From Algoriphagus machipongonensis (GTDB lineage Bacteria; Bacteroidota; Bacteroidia; Cytophagales; Cyclobacteriaceae), in the NCBI RefSeq assembly GCF_000166275.1, contig NZ_CM001023.1:3723001-3787000 (forward strand): a stretch of DNA of 64,000 nt, in the 5' to 3' direction. A program made the translations under genes and the position numbers. Below the pieces are notes generated by a model. The model was not told the DNA's origin. It made no database searches and saw only the letters and a program-made list of their open reading frames with translations. Of the stretch, positions 8,824 to 21,428 are shown one piece after another; position 1 is the stretch's first letter; the number at the start of each line of letters is the position of its first letter.

Positions 8824-9729
8824 ATGATTCAACCACATTCTTCACTTCCAGAACAAAACTTCCTAGCTAGGTTCACTTCTTGGAATACATGGAAGGACAT
8901 CTTATTTATTATCATAGGTATTTGCATGGCCAGCATTGGTCTAAAAGGTTTCCTCCTTCCCAATGGCTTCTTTGACGGCGGGGCAATGGGAATGTCTCTC
9001 TTGTTAGAAATCCTGACTCCGGTCAACCTTTCCATCTTGATTGTCCTGGTCAATATTCCATTTATCCTTTTAGGCGCACAACAGTTTTCTATCAGCTTTG
9101 CCGTAAAGTCGAGTTTGGCCATTTTCGGATTGGCACTTTTGGTTCACTACATTGAAGTTCCAGCAATCACTGCCGACAAACTTTTAATCGCTGTCTTTGG
9201 AGGCTTCTTTTTAGGAAGTGGCATAGGGTTTTCCATTCGAGGTGGAGCTGTGATAGACGGAACGGAGGTATTAGCCATATCGGTGAGTAGAAAATCAAGC
9301 TTGACAGTGGGTGACTTTATCACTGTTTTCAACATTTTCCTTTTTATCGTCGCTGCCATTTTCGTCAATATAGAAACAGCCATGTATTCTATGCTGACCT
9401 ATTTTTCAGCTTCGAAAACGGTAGATTTCCTGATCAATGGTGTGGAAGAATACCTTGGCGTGATGATTATGTCACCACAAACTGAAGAGATTAAATCCAT
9501 GATCTCACATGGACTGGGAAGAGGGGTTACGGCTCTAAAATCTGATGGAGGATATGGTGAGAAAGCCAATCTATTTCCCGAAAGGAAAGTTCTCTTTTGC
9601 GTGATCACTCGACTGGAAGTCACTCGTCTTCTTACTGAAATAGAAAAAATAGACCCCAAAGCCTTTGTCATACAATACCCAATCAAAGACACCAAAGGTG
9701 GGATGATCAAGAAAAGACCTTTGCATTGA
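8824..9729 (+). CDS. YitT-family membrane protein (DUF161 + DUF2179)
   Basis: Integral membrane protein of 301 residues. The first about 200 residues hold five to six hydrophobic helices with glycine-rich motifs (LLPNGFFDGGAMGMSLLLE, GGFFLGSGIGFSIRGGAVIDG). The last about 90 residues form the cytosolic DUF2179 domain (GRGVTALKSDGGYGEK). YitT proteins are widespread and have been linked to transport, but the substrate is not established. It is a single gene followed by a bidirectional hairpin. Confidence 0.88.
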   Translation: MIQPHSSLPEQNFLARFTSWNTWKDILFIIIGICMASIGLKGFLLPNGFFDGGAMGMSLLLEILTPVNLSILIVLVNIPFILLGAQQFSISFAVKSSLAIFGLALLVHYIEVPAITADKLLIAVFGGFFLGSGIGFSIRGGAVIDGTEVLAISVSRKSSLTVGDFITVFNIFLFIVAAIFVNIETAMYSMLTYFSASKTVDFLINGVEEYLGVMIMSPQTEEIKSMISHGLGRGVTALKSDGGYGEKANLFPERKVLFCVITRLEVTRLLTEIEKIDPKAFVIQYPIKDTKGGMIKKRPLH

Positions 9730-9775
9730 TTTGGAGTCAAGATGCTAGAAAAAAGAATCAAGACTTAAAACCAAA

Positions 9776-9806
9776 AAGAGCCAAGAGAATAATTCCCTTG
9801 GCTCTT
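9776..9806. terminator. Bidirectional terminator between yitT and metG
   Basis: Stem AAGAGCCAAG (9776-9785) / CTTGGCTCTT (9797-9806) between convergent genes; on the minus strand CTCTTTTTGG follows. An outer 11-bp inverted repeat, AAGAATCAAGA (9753-9763) / TCTTGATTCTT (9824-9834), encloses it. The rest of 9835-9940 is AT-rich and repetitive (TACTAAATACT, TACTAGATACT) with nothing else visible. Confidence 0.75.
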
Positions 9807-9940
9807 AATTCTTGAATCTATATTCTTGATTCTTAACCTTTCCTAGCTCTTGATATTTAATACTAAATACTTTGTACTAGATACTGAACAAAGGCTTGGA
9901 TCCGGATAATTATACGGGAAACTCAGCCTGATAGTCTTTC

Positions 9941-12019
9941 TTACGAAATAGTGGAACCACTGGCAGTTCCCTCATGAGGCTGAATTAGCTTTAACTTTCC
10001 GTCTTTATCTTCCGCCATCAAGATCATGCCTTCTGAATCAATTCCCATCATTTTTCTTGGTGCTAAATTGATCAACATGGTCACTTGCTTTCCAATCAGG
10101 AACTCAGGCTCAAAATGCTCAGCTACACCACTCAATACTGTTCTATGTCCTAGCCCAGTATCCACTTTCATTTTGATCAACTTCTTGGATTTCGGCATTT
10201 TCTCCGCTTCCAATACCGTTACCACCCGCATGTCTAATTTAGCAAAATCATCATAGGTGATAATATCTTTCATCGCTGGCACAGGAGCGTTTGCTGCTTC
10301 GTTTTCTTTCTTCGCGTCCATTAATTTTTGCACTTGTTTTTCAACTACTTTATCTTCAATTTTTTCAAAAAGCAATCCCATTTCTCCTAAAACTGTTCCT
10401 GCTTTCACCAATTCAGGCTGACCTGATTCTTCCCACTTAAACTCATCCATTCCAAACAATTCCTTCAGCTTATTCGCCGTAAAAGGAAGGAAAGGCTCAG
10501 ACACAATTGCCAGATTTGCGGCAATGTTTAATGCGATATTTAATATGGTTCCGGTTCTAGCCTCATCGGTTTTGATCACCTTCCAAGGCTCGGTATCAGC
10601 CAAATATTTATTTCCCAATCTGGCTAGATCCATCACAATTCCTAAGGCTTCTCTAAATCTATATCGCTCAATAGAAGAAGCTATTTTTTCAGGGAATCCT
10701 GCTAAGGCCTCCAATACCTCTTCATCATAACCCGTCAATTCTCCTCTCTCAGGTATAACATCGTTGAAGTATTTCTTGGTCAGCACAACGGCACGATTCA
10801 CGAAGTTTCCATAAATCGCAACCAGCTCTGAATTATTCCTTCCCTGAAAATCCTTCCAGGTAAAATCATTGTCCTTCGTTTCAGGAGCATTTGCCGTCAA
10901 CACATAGCGAAGCACATCTTGCTTCCCTGGAAATTCTTCTAAATACTCATGCAACCAAACCGCCCAGTTTCTGGAGGTGGAAATCTTCTCTCCTTCCAGA
11001 TTCAAAAACTCATTGGCAGGAACATTATCCGGCAAAACATAACCTCCATGAGTTTTTAGAATTGCTGGGAAAATAATACAGTGGAAAACGATATTATCTT
11101 TCCCGATAAAATGAACCAGTTTGGTATCCTCATCTTTCCAGTAAGGCTCCCAATCTTTTCCGTTTTCAGCAGCCCACTCTTTGGTAGATGAGATGTAACC
11201 GATTGGTGCATCAAACCAAACATAGAGCACTTTACCTTCGGCGTCGTTTAGGGGCACTTTGATTCCCCAGTCTAAATCTCGGGTCATAGATCTGGCCTGC
11301 AAGCCGTCACCAGCTTCTAACCAAGATCGACATTGTCCAAGCACATTGTTTTTCCAATCATCAGCATGATCTTCGATGATCCATTTTTTCAGGAAACTTT
11401 GGTATCTCGCAAGATCCAAAAACCAATGTTTGGTCTCTTTAAGTACAGGAGTTCTACCACTCAATTTTGACTTTGGCTTAATAAGATCTGTTGGACTTAA
11501 TGAAGAACCGCATTTTTCACACTGATCGCCATAAGCATTTTCATTCCCACATTTCGGGCATGTTCCCTCTATGTATCGATCTGCTAAAAACTGTCCAGCT
11601 TCCTCATCGAAATACTGCTCAGTACTTTGTTCTAAAAACTCTCCTTTATCGTAAAGATCCTTAAAAAACCCTTGTGCAGTTTCATGATGGATTTTCGCTG
11701 AGGTTCGGGAATAGTGATCAAAGCTGATTCCAAATTCCTGAAAACTCCCCTTCATGATCTCATGGTATTGGTCTACCACTTGTTGAGGGGTTTTACCCTC
11801 TTTTTTTGCTTTGATCGTGATCGCTACACCATGCTCATCCGAACCACATACATAAAGCACATCTTTCCCTAAAGACCTTAAATACCTTACATAGATATCA
11901 GATGGAACATAACACCCTGCCAAATGCCCAATGTGCAAAGGCCCATTGGCATAAGGTAAAGCGGAGGTAATGGTATATCTTTTAAAATTATTTTGACTCA
12001 TTTGCTGAGGAAGATTCAA
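9941..12019 (-). CDS. metG: Methionyl-tRNA synthetase
   Basis: Cytosolic enzyme that charges tRNA-Met, 692 residues, the length of the long dimeric form. The class I signature is [10 protein letters not shown] (HIGH), followed by the zinc knuckle [18 protein letters not shown], and KISTS in [11 protein letters not shown] is the KMSKS loop. The anticodon-binding helical domain follows. A C-terminal tRNA-binding (Trbp111/EMAP-like) domain starts around residue 585 ([20 protein letters not shown]). It stands alone; a TetR gene lies 64 bp upstream on the same strand. Confidence 0.98.
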   Translation of the reverse strand: MNLPQQMSQNNFKRYTITSALPYANGPLHIGHLAGCYVPSDIYVRYLRSLGKDVLYVCGSDEHGVAITIKAKKEGKTPQQVVDQYHEIMKGSFQEFGISFDHYSRTSAKIHHETAQGFFKDLYDKGEFLEQSTEQYFDEEAGQFLADRYIEGTCPKCGNENAYGDQCEKCGSSLSPTDLIKPKSKLSGRTPVLKETKHWFLDLARYQSFLKKWIIEDHADDWKNNVLGQCRSWLEAGDGLQARSMTRDLDWGIKVPLNDAEGKVLYVWFDAPIGYISSTKEWAAENGKDWEPYWKDEDTKLVHFIGKDNIVFHCIIFPAILKTHGGYVLPDNVPANEFLNLEGEKISTSRNWAVWLHEYLEEFPGKQDVLRYVLTANAPETKDNDFTWKDFQGRNNSELVAIYGNFVNRAVVLTKKYFNDVIPERGELTGYDEEVLEALAGFPEKIASSIERYRFREALGIVMDLARLGNKYLADTEPWKVIKTDEARTGTILNIALNIAANLAIVSEPFLPFTANKLKELFGMDEFKWEESGQPELVKAGTVLGEMGLLFEKIEDKVVEKQVQKLMDAKKENEAANAPVPAMKDIITYDDFAKLDMRVVTVLEAEKMPKSKKLIKMKVDTGLGHRTVLSGVAEHFEPEFLIGKQVTMLINLAPRKMMGIDSEGMILMAEDKDGKLKLIQPHEGTASGSTIS

Positions 12020-12083
12020 TATGTTGGGTGAATAAGAAGATTATTTCTGGCCGCAAAGATAAGAAAATCAATCGAGGGAGGTA

Positions 12084-12716
12084 TTAGCCTTCGACAAATT
12101 CATTCCTTGCTTCTTCTGTCAGTATTCCATTATAAATCACCGATACGGCTTGATCATAAATTTCAGAGGGTGACAGCTTCATTCCCTCTTGAAATGTTTT
12201 TGGAAACTGGGAGATAAACTTAGGGTCTAAAAGCGATTGAACTGCTGACGCATATAACATAACGATCAAATTGATATTCAACCGTGGATTGACTAAACCT
12301 TGATCCATACCTTGCTGGATCAATTTATGAAATCTCAAGTATGCGGAATTATTGATATATGTGCACAAGTCCTCCCAAACTTCCGGAGCATATTCTCTCA
12401 AATCCTCGAATAGATCTGGGTTGATTGGAGCCAGATAGTTCGCTACCACAGTCAAAGCAGATTGGAGTTTCAAAGGGAAAGAAATGTACTTATTATCTAA
12501 AATCGCCTCAATTTTTGCCGTCATTTTTGTTTTCAAAACATCAAATGAGGACTCCAACAATTCTAATTTCCCTGGATAATATTTATACAGAGTCTTTTTA
12601 CTCATTCCGAGCTCTAAAGAAATTTCATCCATGGTGGTTTGCCTGTAGCCGTTCTTCAAAAAAAGTTTGTAGGCAGTATCCAATATCTTTCCTTCTATAC
12701 TGTGTTTTTTGCTCAT
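12084..12716 (-). CDS. TetR-family transcriptional regulator
   Basis: A 210-residue regulator. The N-terminal helix-turn-helix (about residues 8-55) shows the family pattern TTMDEISLELGMSKKTLYKYY. The C-terminal ligand and dimerisation domain is of the type annotated TetR/AcrR in Bacteroidota. The only close same-strand gene is metG, which is not an expected target. The upstream side is the ligA-fragment island at 12.8 kb, so an original partner gene may have been displaced; this is a guess. Confidence 0.88.
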   Translation of the reverse strand: MSKKHSIEGKILDTAYKLFLKNGYRQTTMDEISLELGMSKKTLYKYYPGKLELLESSFDVLKTKMTAKIEAILDNKYISFPLKLQSALTVVANYLAPINPDLFEDLREYAPEVWEDLCTYINNSAYLRFHKLIQQGMDQGLVNPRLNINLIVMLYASAVQSLLDPKFISQFPKTFQEGMKLSPSEIYDQAVSVIYNGILTEEARNEFVEG

Positions 12717-12842
12717 TGGATTTATTAAAAAACAAAGATTTAAAATAATGAATTGATATACAATTAAAACCTATTGTACCCATTATACTTTCCCCTCTAA
12801 TAATACCTACCTGACAGTTTATGGCTAAAAAAAATGTCACTC

Positions 12843-13011
12843 ATTGCTCCTTCCCAAACCAAATCCTATTTTTACAAGCCCAGATTTTCACTAATTGACT
12901 ATGAACCACCAGGAAGCTGCCCAAAGAATCGCCCAACTCAGCAAAGAAATCGACCACCCTAACCAATTGTATTACATGGAAGATCAGGCGGTTATTTCGG
13001 ATTTTGAGTTT
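12843..13011. repeat. Direct repeat, left copy (ligA promoter and 5' coding end)
   Basis: 169 bp aligning without gaps to 15486-15654 (offset 2643), with four mismatches that I count. It covers about 57 bp upstream of ligA and its first 37 codons. It marks the left end of the sulfatase island. Confidence 0.93.
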
Positions 13012-13056
13012 AATCAATCGCGGAATGATCTAAACCTATTAAAACCGACTCTTTAA
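12901..13056 (+). pseudogene. Truncated ligA 5' fragment
   Basis: It begins ATGAACCACCAGGAAGCTGC exactly like intact ligA and encodes its first 37 residues with one change (His to Pro in KEIDHP). Homology stops after SDFEF, and the frame then runs 14 codons through unrelated DNA to a TAA at 13054. It lacks the catalytic Lys and every functional domain. Two of the three substitutions within the codons are synonymous, so the duplication is recent or partly conserved. Confidence 0.9.
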
Positions 13057-13140
13057 TTGATTACAGGTAATTGGTAGATTCTGACTAATGAAAACCTTTT
13101 TCGAATTCAGGAAATAATACGAAGCCCCCTGAAAAAGAAA

Positions 13141-13401
13141 ATATGGAATGCCCTGAAATAAGTCATTCGGGATTTGTCTATTGACACAACCCCATTATTT
13201 AGGTTTTGGATATAAGACTCAGAAGATCCTCACAGTGGTTTTTCGTTATCCGCAAAGAGATTTTATATAGTGAGCTATGATGGGGATTAACATATGCCGT
13301 ATATTTTGGAGAAAAGTGAAATAAAGGGATATAAATATGACTTTGTTCATGAAGGAGAAAAAAAACTACCTGTTGCATTTATTGGTCGAACCTGGAAATA
13401 G
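13141..13401 (+). pseudogene. Decayed gene with in-frame stops, family not recognised
   Basis: One frame keeps protein-like composition for about 87 codons but is broken by TAA at 13159, 13213 and 13288 and ends with TAG at 13399. Readable pieces are VIRDLSIDTTPLFRFWI, DSEDPHSGFSLSAKRFYIV, and EGEKKLPVAFIGRTWK. It lies inside the island between the ligA fragment and the sulfatase, and no promoter or start is evident. I do not recognise the family. Nothing else is seen in 13057-13140 or 13402-13478. Confidence 0.5.
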
Positions 13402-13478
13402 GCTGATTTTGATATTGTAACGAAATAAGAAAAATTTAAAAGGTAGAAATAGCCTTTATTAATCCGTACATAAGCACA

Positions 13479-15017
13479 ATGAAAATTTTTACTAATAAAA
13501 CAGTTACTCTAATATGGTGCTTAATCGCATTTGCAAGTTGTAAAAAAGAAACTGTGCAACCCCCAAATGTCATTGTGTTTTTGGTCGACGATTTGGGTTG
13601 GAACGATACATCTTTGCCGATGGATGGGCAATCGACTCTGTATAATCAACGTTATCAAACTCCTAATTTAGAAAAATTAGCATCTCAAGGAAAAATGTTT
13701 ACCCACGCACGTTCTAATGCGATTTGTGTACCCTCAAGGGTTTCATTACTCACAGGACAAAATTTTATGCGTCATCAAGTCAAAGGGGATATTATTGAAC
13801 AATACAACGTCCGTAAAACCCTTTGGTTTCCTCCGGGGAAAGTCATTGAGAAGCCTGAAAATATGCTTCCTGCAATGTTAAAAAAACAAGGCTACCGCAC
13901 CATTATATCGGGGAAATACCACGCTTGTGATCTTTGTCCTGAAGACAAAAGTCCCACTCCAGAGGCGGCTGGTTTTGATGTGAATATAGCAGGTACGGGG
14001 TTTGGTGCACCAAAAAGTTATTACGGTATAGACAGTTTCCAACGAAAAAACACAGAAACACAGCCTATGCCGGGTCTAGAGAGCTATTTTGGGAAAGAAA
14101 TCCACCTTACCGAAGCGCTAACCATCGAAGCCCTAAAAGCTTCAAAAGTGGCTGTTGACAAAGGGCAGCCTTTCTTTTTATACCTCAGTCACCACGCTGT
14201 GCACACACCGATACAAGAGCAAAAACCATATCGAGAAAATTATACTTTGACTGAAGGAGAACCAGAAGCAGAAGCCGCCTATGCAACGATGATAGAGGGC
14301 GTTGATAACAGTTTGGGAGAAGTCATAAAAGCTCTTGACGATTGGGGGATTGCTAATAATACCTTATTGATTTTTTATTCGGACAATGGTGGGCGTGTGC
14401 TGTTTAGAGGTAAGAAATCGCTATATGGCGACTTTGAATTTAATTACCCCTTACGAAGTGGTAAAGCCTCAAATTATGAGGGAGGTATTCGCGTTCCTTG
14501 TGTCGTACGCTGGCCAGGAAAAGTGAAAAAACAAACCGTTTCTGATGCCCCTCTTGTTATAGAAGATATTTATACAACAGTTTTGGAAGCAACGCACACA
14601 AAAATACCTGATGATTACGCAATTGATGGAATGAGTTGGTTGCCTGTTTTAGAAAAAGAAGAACCCCAAAAAGCATTTAAAGACCGTTCAATGTTCTTTT
14701 TTATGCCCTATCGTTTTGACGGGGTAACATATAACGGCAATGACTTTTCTAATGGAGGTGTAAAACCTTCGGCCTCCTTTATAAAGGGTGATTGGAAGTT
14801 GATTTACTTTTTCGAAGAAGAAATTTTTGAGTTGTATAATCTTAAAGAAGATGTTGGTGAGCAAAAGAATCTTTTTGCTTCGCAACCTGAAAAAGCCAAA
14901 GAAATGATAAACGCTTTAAATCAAAATATGGCAGAAAAAAAGATTACTATTTTACCTAAGCACTTACCCTCTCAAGAGCCAGTATTGTGGCCTAAGGCAG
15001 CATACGATAAACTTTAG
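13479..15017 (+). CDS. Lipoprotein sulfatase (S1/arylsulfatase family)
   Basis: Predicted surface or periplasmic sulfatase of 512 residues. The signal peptide has a lipobox (LIAFASC, Cys at about 21). The N-terminal metal site is VIVFLVDDLGWND. The activation motif is NAICVPSRVSLLTG (C-x-P-S-R), whose Cys would be converted to formylglycine by a maturase that is not encoded here. YSDNGG and GKYHACD supply further active-site residues. It probably removes sulfate from a polysaccharide. There is no SusC/SusD pair nearby. It sits between duplicated ligA ends, so it was probably acquired. Confidence 0.9.
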   Translation: MKIFTNKTVTLIWCLIAFASCKKETVQPPNVIVFLVDDLGWNDTSLPMDGQSTLYNQRYQTPNLEKLASQGKMFTHARSNAICVPSRVSLLTGQNFMRHQVKGDIIEQYNVRKTLWFPPGKVIEKPENMLPAMLKKQGYRTIISGKYHACDLCPEDKSPTPEAAGFDVNIAGTGFGAPKSYYGIDSFQRKNTETQPMPGLESYFGKEIHLTEALTIEALKASKVAVDKGQPFFLYLSHHAVHTPIQEQKPYRENYTLTEGEPEAEAAYATMIEGVDNSLGEVIKALDDWGIANNTLLIFYSDNGGRVLFRGKKSLYGDFEFNYPLRSGKASNYEGGIRVPCVVRWPGKVKKQTVSDAPLVIEDIYTTVLEATHTKIPDDYAIDGMSWLPVLEKEEPQKAFKDRSMFFFMPYRFDGVTYNGNDFSNGGVKPSASFIKGDWKLIYFFEEEIFELYNLKEDVGEQKNLFASQPEKAKEMINALNQNMAEKKITILPKHLPSQEPVLWPKAAYDKL

Positions 15018-15096
15018 AATAGTTAACTTAAATTCCTTCAATTATCATTCTTAACATTTTTTTTCAAGGTATTGAATAGTTCTTTTGAGTTCAGCT

Positions 15097-15384
15097 ATGA
15101 CCTTTGAATTCTTTGGTTACCAACTTCATTATTTTTATCTGGACAAAAACCATTTAGTGATCAAAAATCACTTGTGGCCATGGGTAAACGATAAATACAA
15201 AGTCGAAAACATACAACAGATTATTTTCGAAACCTCCTACAAAAGGTCTACCTCGATGAGAGTAATCACCAAAGACTTCAAATCAAAACTCTACTCTGGT
15301 GGGAGTTTAAGAAAAAGTATCTGGAAATAACTTGAAAAGGATATAGACCAGATGAATATGAATGTGAAGGATGAAGCATTTTAA
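15097..15384 (+). pseudogene. PH-like small protein gene with an internal stop
   Basis: The frame from ATG 15097 encodes about 77 residues (FEFFGYQLHYFYLDKNHLVI, then SMRVITKDFKSKLYSGGSLR) up to TAA at 15328. Past the stop the same frame continues plausibly as LEKDIDQMNMNVKDEAF to TAA at 15382, which looks like the natural end of a PH-like domain. A nonsense mutation in a short cytosolic protein is the simplest reading. TTG at 15085 is an alternative start. It lies inside the island. Confidence 0.5.
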
Positions 15385-15485
15385 TAATTGATGTTTCTTT
15401 AAATATCATCCAGAACTCTTAGCTTATTTCTTTACGTCACTTTGTGACTAAAAAAATTCAACTAAACATGAAAGCCTAAAATTCA

Positions 15486-17994
<2,509 letters not shown>

Positions 17995-18068
17995 CAAATT
18001 TAGAAAACACCTGAGTGCAATTCAATGAAGCCCCTTATCTTTAAGGTCCCAAACCTAGTTACAAAATT

Positions 18069-18932
18069 ATGATCCAATTAAAAGGCACCGGCGTAGCATT
18101 AGTCACCCCATTTCATGATGACTGTTCTATTGATTTCGAAGGTCTCAAAAAACTAATTGACTTTGTCATCGATGGTGGTGTAGATTATCTGGTAGTTTTA
18201 GGAACTACCGGCGAAAGTGCCACGCTAGCACCTGCAGAGAAGAAACAGGTATTGAAAGCTTGTTTGGAATACAACAATGGAAGAGTACCTGTGGTATATG
18301 GGATTGGAGGAAATAATACTCAGGGAGTTTTAAATGACCTAACCAAAACAGATTTTACAGGAATTTCGGCGATTCTTTCCGTAAGTCCTTTTTATAATAA
18401 GCCAAGCCAAGCAGGGATAATAGCGCACTATACGGCCATAGCTGACAATTCTCCCGTACCGGTAATTTTATACAATGTTCCGGGCAGAACCATGTCTAAT
18501 ATGACTGCAGCAACCACGGTAAGGTTGGCGGACCATCCCAATATCATTGGCATGAAAGAAGCCAGCGGTAACTTGGAACAATGCATGCAGATAGCAGCCA
18601 AAAAACCAAAAGACTTTATGTTGATATCAGGCGATGATCTGATGACCAAAGCAATGTATAGTATCGGTGGATGTGGCATCATTTCAGTTCTTGCCAATGC
18701 CCTACCTTCTACTTTTAAGGCAATTTGCCATGGCACTGAAAAGGAAAGCCTAAAAGCAGCTTTATCCTTGTTGGACTATAACTCTCTGATGTTTGAAGAA
18801 GGAAACCCTGTTGGGATTAAAAACCTTTTAATGCATATGGACATCTGTGGAGATCAATTAAGATTGCCGATGTTGAGAGCCAGTTTAGAACTCAACCGTC
18901 AAATAAAAGCTTTGCACCAAAAATCTAAATAA
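18069..18932 (+). CDS. dapA: 4-hydroxy-tetrahydrodipicolinate synthase
   Basis: Condenses pyruvate with aspartate semialdehyde, the first committed step of the lysine/diaminopimelate pathway. 287 residues, the usual length. It shows the substrate-loop motif LGTTGESATL, the catalytic Tyr region ILYNVPGRT and the Schiff-base Lys in IIGMKEASGN. It is followed after 5 bp by xseA and then xseB, a probable operon; ligA lies 74 bp upstream in the same direction. Confidence 0.97.
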   Translation: MIQLKGTGVALVTPFHDDCSIDFEGLKKLIDFVIDGGVDYLVVLGTTGESATLAPAEKKQVLKACLEYNNGRVPVVYGIGGNNTQGVLNDLTKTDFTGISAILSVSPFYNKPSQAGIIAHYTAIADNSPVPVILYNVPGRTMSNMTAATTVRLADHPNIIGMKEASGNLEQCMQIAAKKPKDFMLISGDDLMTKAMYSIGGCGIISVLANALPSTFKAICHGTEKESLKAALSLLDYNSLMFEEGNPVGIKNLLMHMDICGDQLRLPMLRASLELNRQIKALHQKSK

Positions 18933-18937
18933 CCTGA

Positions 18938-20248
18938 ATGCATAATGCTCGATCCATTTCGGAACTAAACCAATTAATTCAACAAGTCCTAGACAGTGAA
19001 TTAGATCCGGTTTATTGGGTCATTGGCGAGTTATCTGACTTTAGATTATCACCTCAGGGCCATGCCTATTTTGAGTTGGTCGAGAAAAACGGCAATAAAA
19101 TTCAGGCAAAAATCAGAGCAAATCTCTGGCAATTCACATACCGGAATGTTGCTACTCGCTTTGAATCCTCCACAGGCACCAGTCTTAAAAATGGAATGAA
19201 AGTATTGGCCCAGGTCGCAATCAATTTTCATCCTCTTTATGGACTTAGCGTAAACGTCAAGGACATTGATCCATCTTTTTCTCTAGGGGAAAGAGCCCGT
19301 GTCCGTCAAGAAACCATTGATCGGTTGACGCGTGAAGGAATGCTTCAGCTCAATAGCCAACTCCCAATTCCAGGGGTCATCCAAAAAATTGGAATCATCA
19401 GCAGTGCCACGGCGGCTGGTTATGGAGATTTTATCAATCAGATTGAATCAAACTCCGGAGGGTATAAAATTTACCATAAGTTATTCCCCTCACTGATGCA
19501 GGGAAATGACGCAGTTAAAAATTTAATTCAAGCTATTGATTCGGCCGAAAAATCTAAAGATTTACTGGGACTAGAATCAATAGTCATTATCAGGGGTGGC
19601 GGAGCTCAATTGGATTTAGACTGCTTTGATGAATATGAGTTGGCGGTAAAAATTGCCAAATGCAGCCTTCCCGTATTTACAGGCATTGGGCATGAAAGAG
19701 ATGACACCATTGCGGATATGGTTGCTCATACAAAGCTAAAAACACCTACTGCTGTAGCAGAATTCTTACTTTCGGGATTCCGAGAGTTTGAGGAAAGATT
19801 GACCTTGGCAAGCAGAAGAATGGAGCGAGCAACTAAGCTTAAGATTCATGAGCAAAGTACCATAATTCAACAATTTAGCCAGCGCCTTCAATCCTATTCC
19901 CGAAATCGTTTAATCCAAGAACATGATAAGCTGAACTCTTGGCTTTTGAGAATCAATACTTCCTCTAAAAACATGTTGGAGTTGCAGCAATTGAAGCTGG
20001 AAAATTTAGAGAAAGGCATTCGTCAGAATACAACCAGAATCTTAACAAAGGAAACCGAGAAGCTGGAAAACAAATCCCACTGGTTAAAGCAACTTGATCC
20101 CAAATCGATCTTAGCCAAAGGTTATACCAGAACCGAAATATCAGGAACGCCTATTCATCTTACCAAAGCGAAAGTTGGGGATGAAATGACGACCCATACC
20201 TTAGCGGAAAAAATCAACAGTACGATTACACAAATTGAGGAAGAATGA
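18938..20248 (+). CDS. xseA: Exodeoxyribonuclease VII large subunit
   Basis: Catalytic subunit of the single-strand-specific exonuclease VII, 436 residues. The N-terminal OB fold (YWVIGELSDFRLSPQGHAYF) is followed by the catalytic core (GIISSATAAGYGDF, IIRGGGAQLDLDCFDEYELA, GIGHERDDTIADMVAHTKLKTPTAVAE) and a long coiled coil. Its TGA overlaps the ATG of xseB (20245-20248), so the subunits are translationally coupled. The start at ATG 18938 lies 5 bp after dapA. Confidence 0.97.
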   Translation: MHNARSISELNQLIQQVLDSELDPVYWVIGELSDFRLSPQGHAYFELVEKNGNKIQAKIRANLWQFTYRNVATRFESSTGTSLKNGMKVLAQVAINFHPLYGLSVNVKDIDPSFSLGERARVRQETIDRLTREGMLQLNSQLPIPGVIQKIGIISSATAAGYGDFINQIESNSGGYKIYHKLFPSLMQGNDAVKNLIQAIDSAEKSKDLLGLESIVIIRGGGAQLDLDCFDEYELAVKIAKCSLPVFTGIGHERDDTIADMVAHTKLKTPTAVAEFLLSGFREFEERLTLASRRMERATKLKIHEQSTIIQQFSQRLQSYSRNRLIQEHDKLNSWLLRINTSSKNMLELQQLKLENLEKGIRQNTTRILTKETEKLENKSHWLKQLDPKSILAKGYTRTEISGTPIHLTKAKVGDEMTTHTLAEKINSTITQIEEE

Positions 20249-20433
20249 CAGAAAAAAACTATACGGAAGCAATGACTCGACTGGAGGAAATTTTAATCCA
20301 GCTAGAGGAAGGTAAAAAAAGTGTGGATGAACTCTCGGAACTTGTAAAAGAGGCCTCAGAGCTCGTTAAACTATGTAAAACAAAGCTTAAAACTACGGAA
20401 GAGGATATTCAAAAAGCATTTGAAGAAGCTTGA
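20245..20433 (+). CDS. xseB: Exodeoxyribonuclease VII small subunit
   Basis: A 62-residue helical protein with the family pattern YTEAMTRLEEILIQLEEG and VDELSELVKEA, the partner that wraps the coiled coil of XseA. It overlaps xseA by 4 bp and ends the dapA-xseA-xseB unit. Confidence 0.93.
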   Translation: MTEKNYTEAMTRLEEILIQLEEGKKSVDELSELVKEASELVKLCKTKLKTTEEDIQKAFEEA

Positions 20434-20566
20434 TTTCCTAAATAAAAAAGCAATAATATTAGAAATTTAAGGTTAGAGATATAAATCCTGATAAAGGATT
20501 GGCATATTTGTTGTAAAATTTGCAATAAATCCTGAACCCATTACTTCACTTATCAGGAATCTTCCT

Positions 20567-21268
20567 ATGCATAGATTACTTTCCATATCACTTTTTTCTT
20601 TGACACTGCTATTTGCGAGCATTGCAAACGGGCAAAATTTCTACAAAGAAAAAATCTCAAGAGATCATATTATATCCTTTGGAATAGGGCCCGCATTCGC
20701 ATACATGGATAATGGAGGACAGTACCGTGATTTTAATTTTAAGTTTAAGCCTTCCATCTCAGCCGCAATAACCAAAAGGTTATCCCCTTTGTTTGATGTG
20801 CGTGCAACAGGTGGAATCCAGTGGATTGAAAGCGGAGGAGATCCAAGCCAAAGAGTGATTGATCATTGGAAACTTTACAATTCCTCATTTACAGCGAAAG
20901 GCACTGCTTTGTTTTTTGACGTAATGCCTAGCGTCAACCTTATTCCTTTTGCCAATCATATGAACCGTAGTTTTGCCAATTTTTATGGAGGCTTTGGTTT
21001 CGGTGTGATGTATACAAGCACCGAGCAAACGAAATCTTTTGAGGAAAATGAAATACCTCAGAGAGAAACGCTTACGACAGCCTATGTGCCATTTAGAGCA
21101 GGTCTAAGTTTTCAATTAGGGGCTTATGCCGATATCGCTGCCGAGGGTACTTTGATGCTATCCTTTACTGACAATATGGACGGAAATGTAGGATTCAACA
21201 GATTTGGAGACCATCTAGGTCAGGTCCAGATTGTTTATCGAAGATATATTTATCCAAAATTGGATTAG
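20567..21268 (+). CDS. Secreted beta-barrel-like outer-membrane protein, unknown
   Basis: 233 residues with a signal peptide (LLSISLFSLTLLFASIANGQ). The mature protein is rich in alternating aromatic/hydrophobic strands with glycine turns (FGIGPAFAYMDNGG, NFYGGFGFGVMYTS, VPFRAGLSFQLGAYADIAAE) and ends in a terminal strand (QVQIVYRRYIYPKLD). This is the pattern of small Bacteroidota outer-membrane barrels. The function is unknown. It is a single gene with its own terminator at 21272-21296. Confidence 0.6.
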   Translation: MHRLLSISLFSLTLLFASIANGQNFYKEKISRDHIISFGIGPAFAYMDNGGQYRDFNFKFKPSISAAITKRLSPLFDVRATGGIQWIESGGDPSQRVIDHWKLYNSSFTAKGTALFFDVMPSVNLIPFANHMNRSFANFYGGFGFGVMYTSTEQTKSFEENEIPQRETLTTAYVPFRAGLSFQLGAYADIAAEGTLMLSFTDNMDGNVGFNRFGDHLGQVQIVYRRYIYPKLD

Positions 21269-21271
21269 TAG

Positions 21272-21296
21272 AAAGGAGCTTTTAGCTCCTTTTTTA
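21272..21296 (+). terminator. Rho-independent terminator
   Basis: Stem AAAGGAGC (21272-21279) / GCTCCTTT (21285-21292) with a 5-nt loop and a T tract, 4 bp after the barrel-protein stop. Confidence 0.88.
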
Positions 21297-21428
21297 TTTC
21301 TAAAAACTCCCATTGATCTATGGAAGTGGCTAGGCCTAATGCTAGCGAATCCCAAAGCAACTGACTATTTGAAGTTTATGTGAATAAAACTTAACTTCAG
21401 ACTGTACTTTTATACTAGCTGATTTTTT

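Noticed and set aside
13141..13401. TAA recoded as a sense codon
   Set aside because: Intact genes throughout the window end in TAA, and the interrupted frames are short relics.
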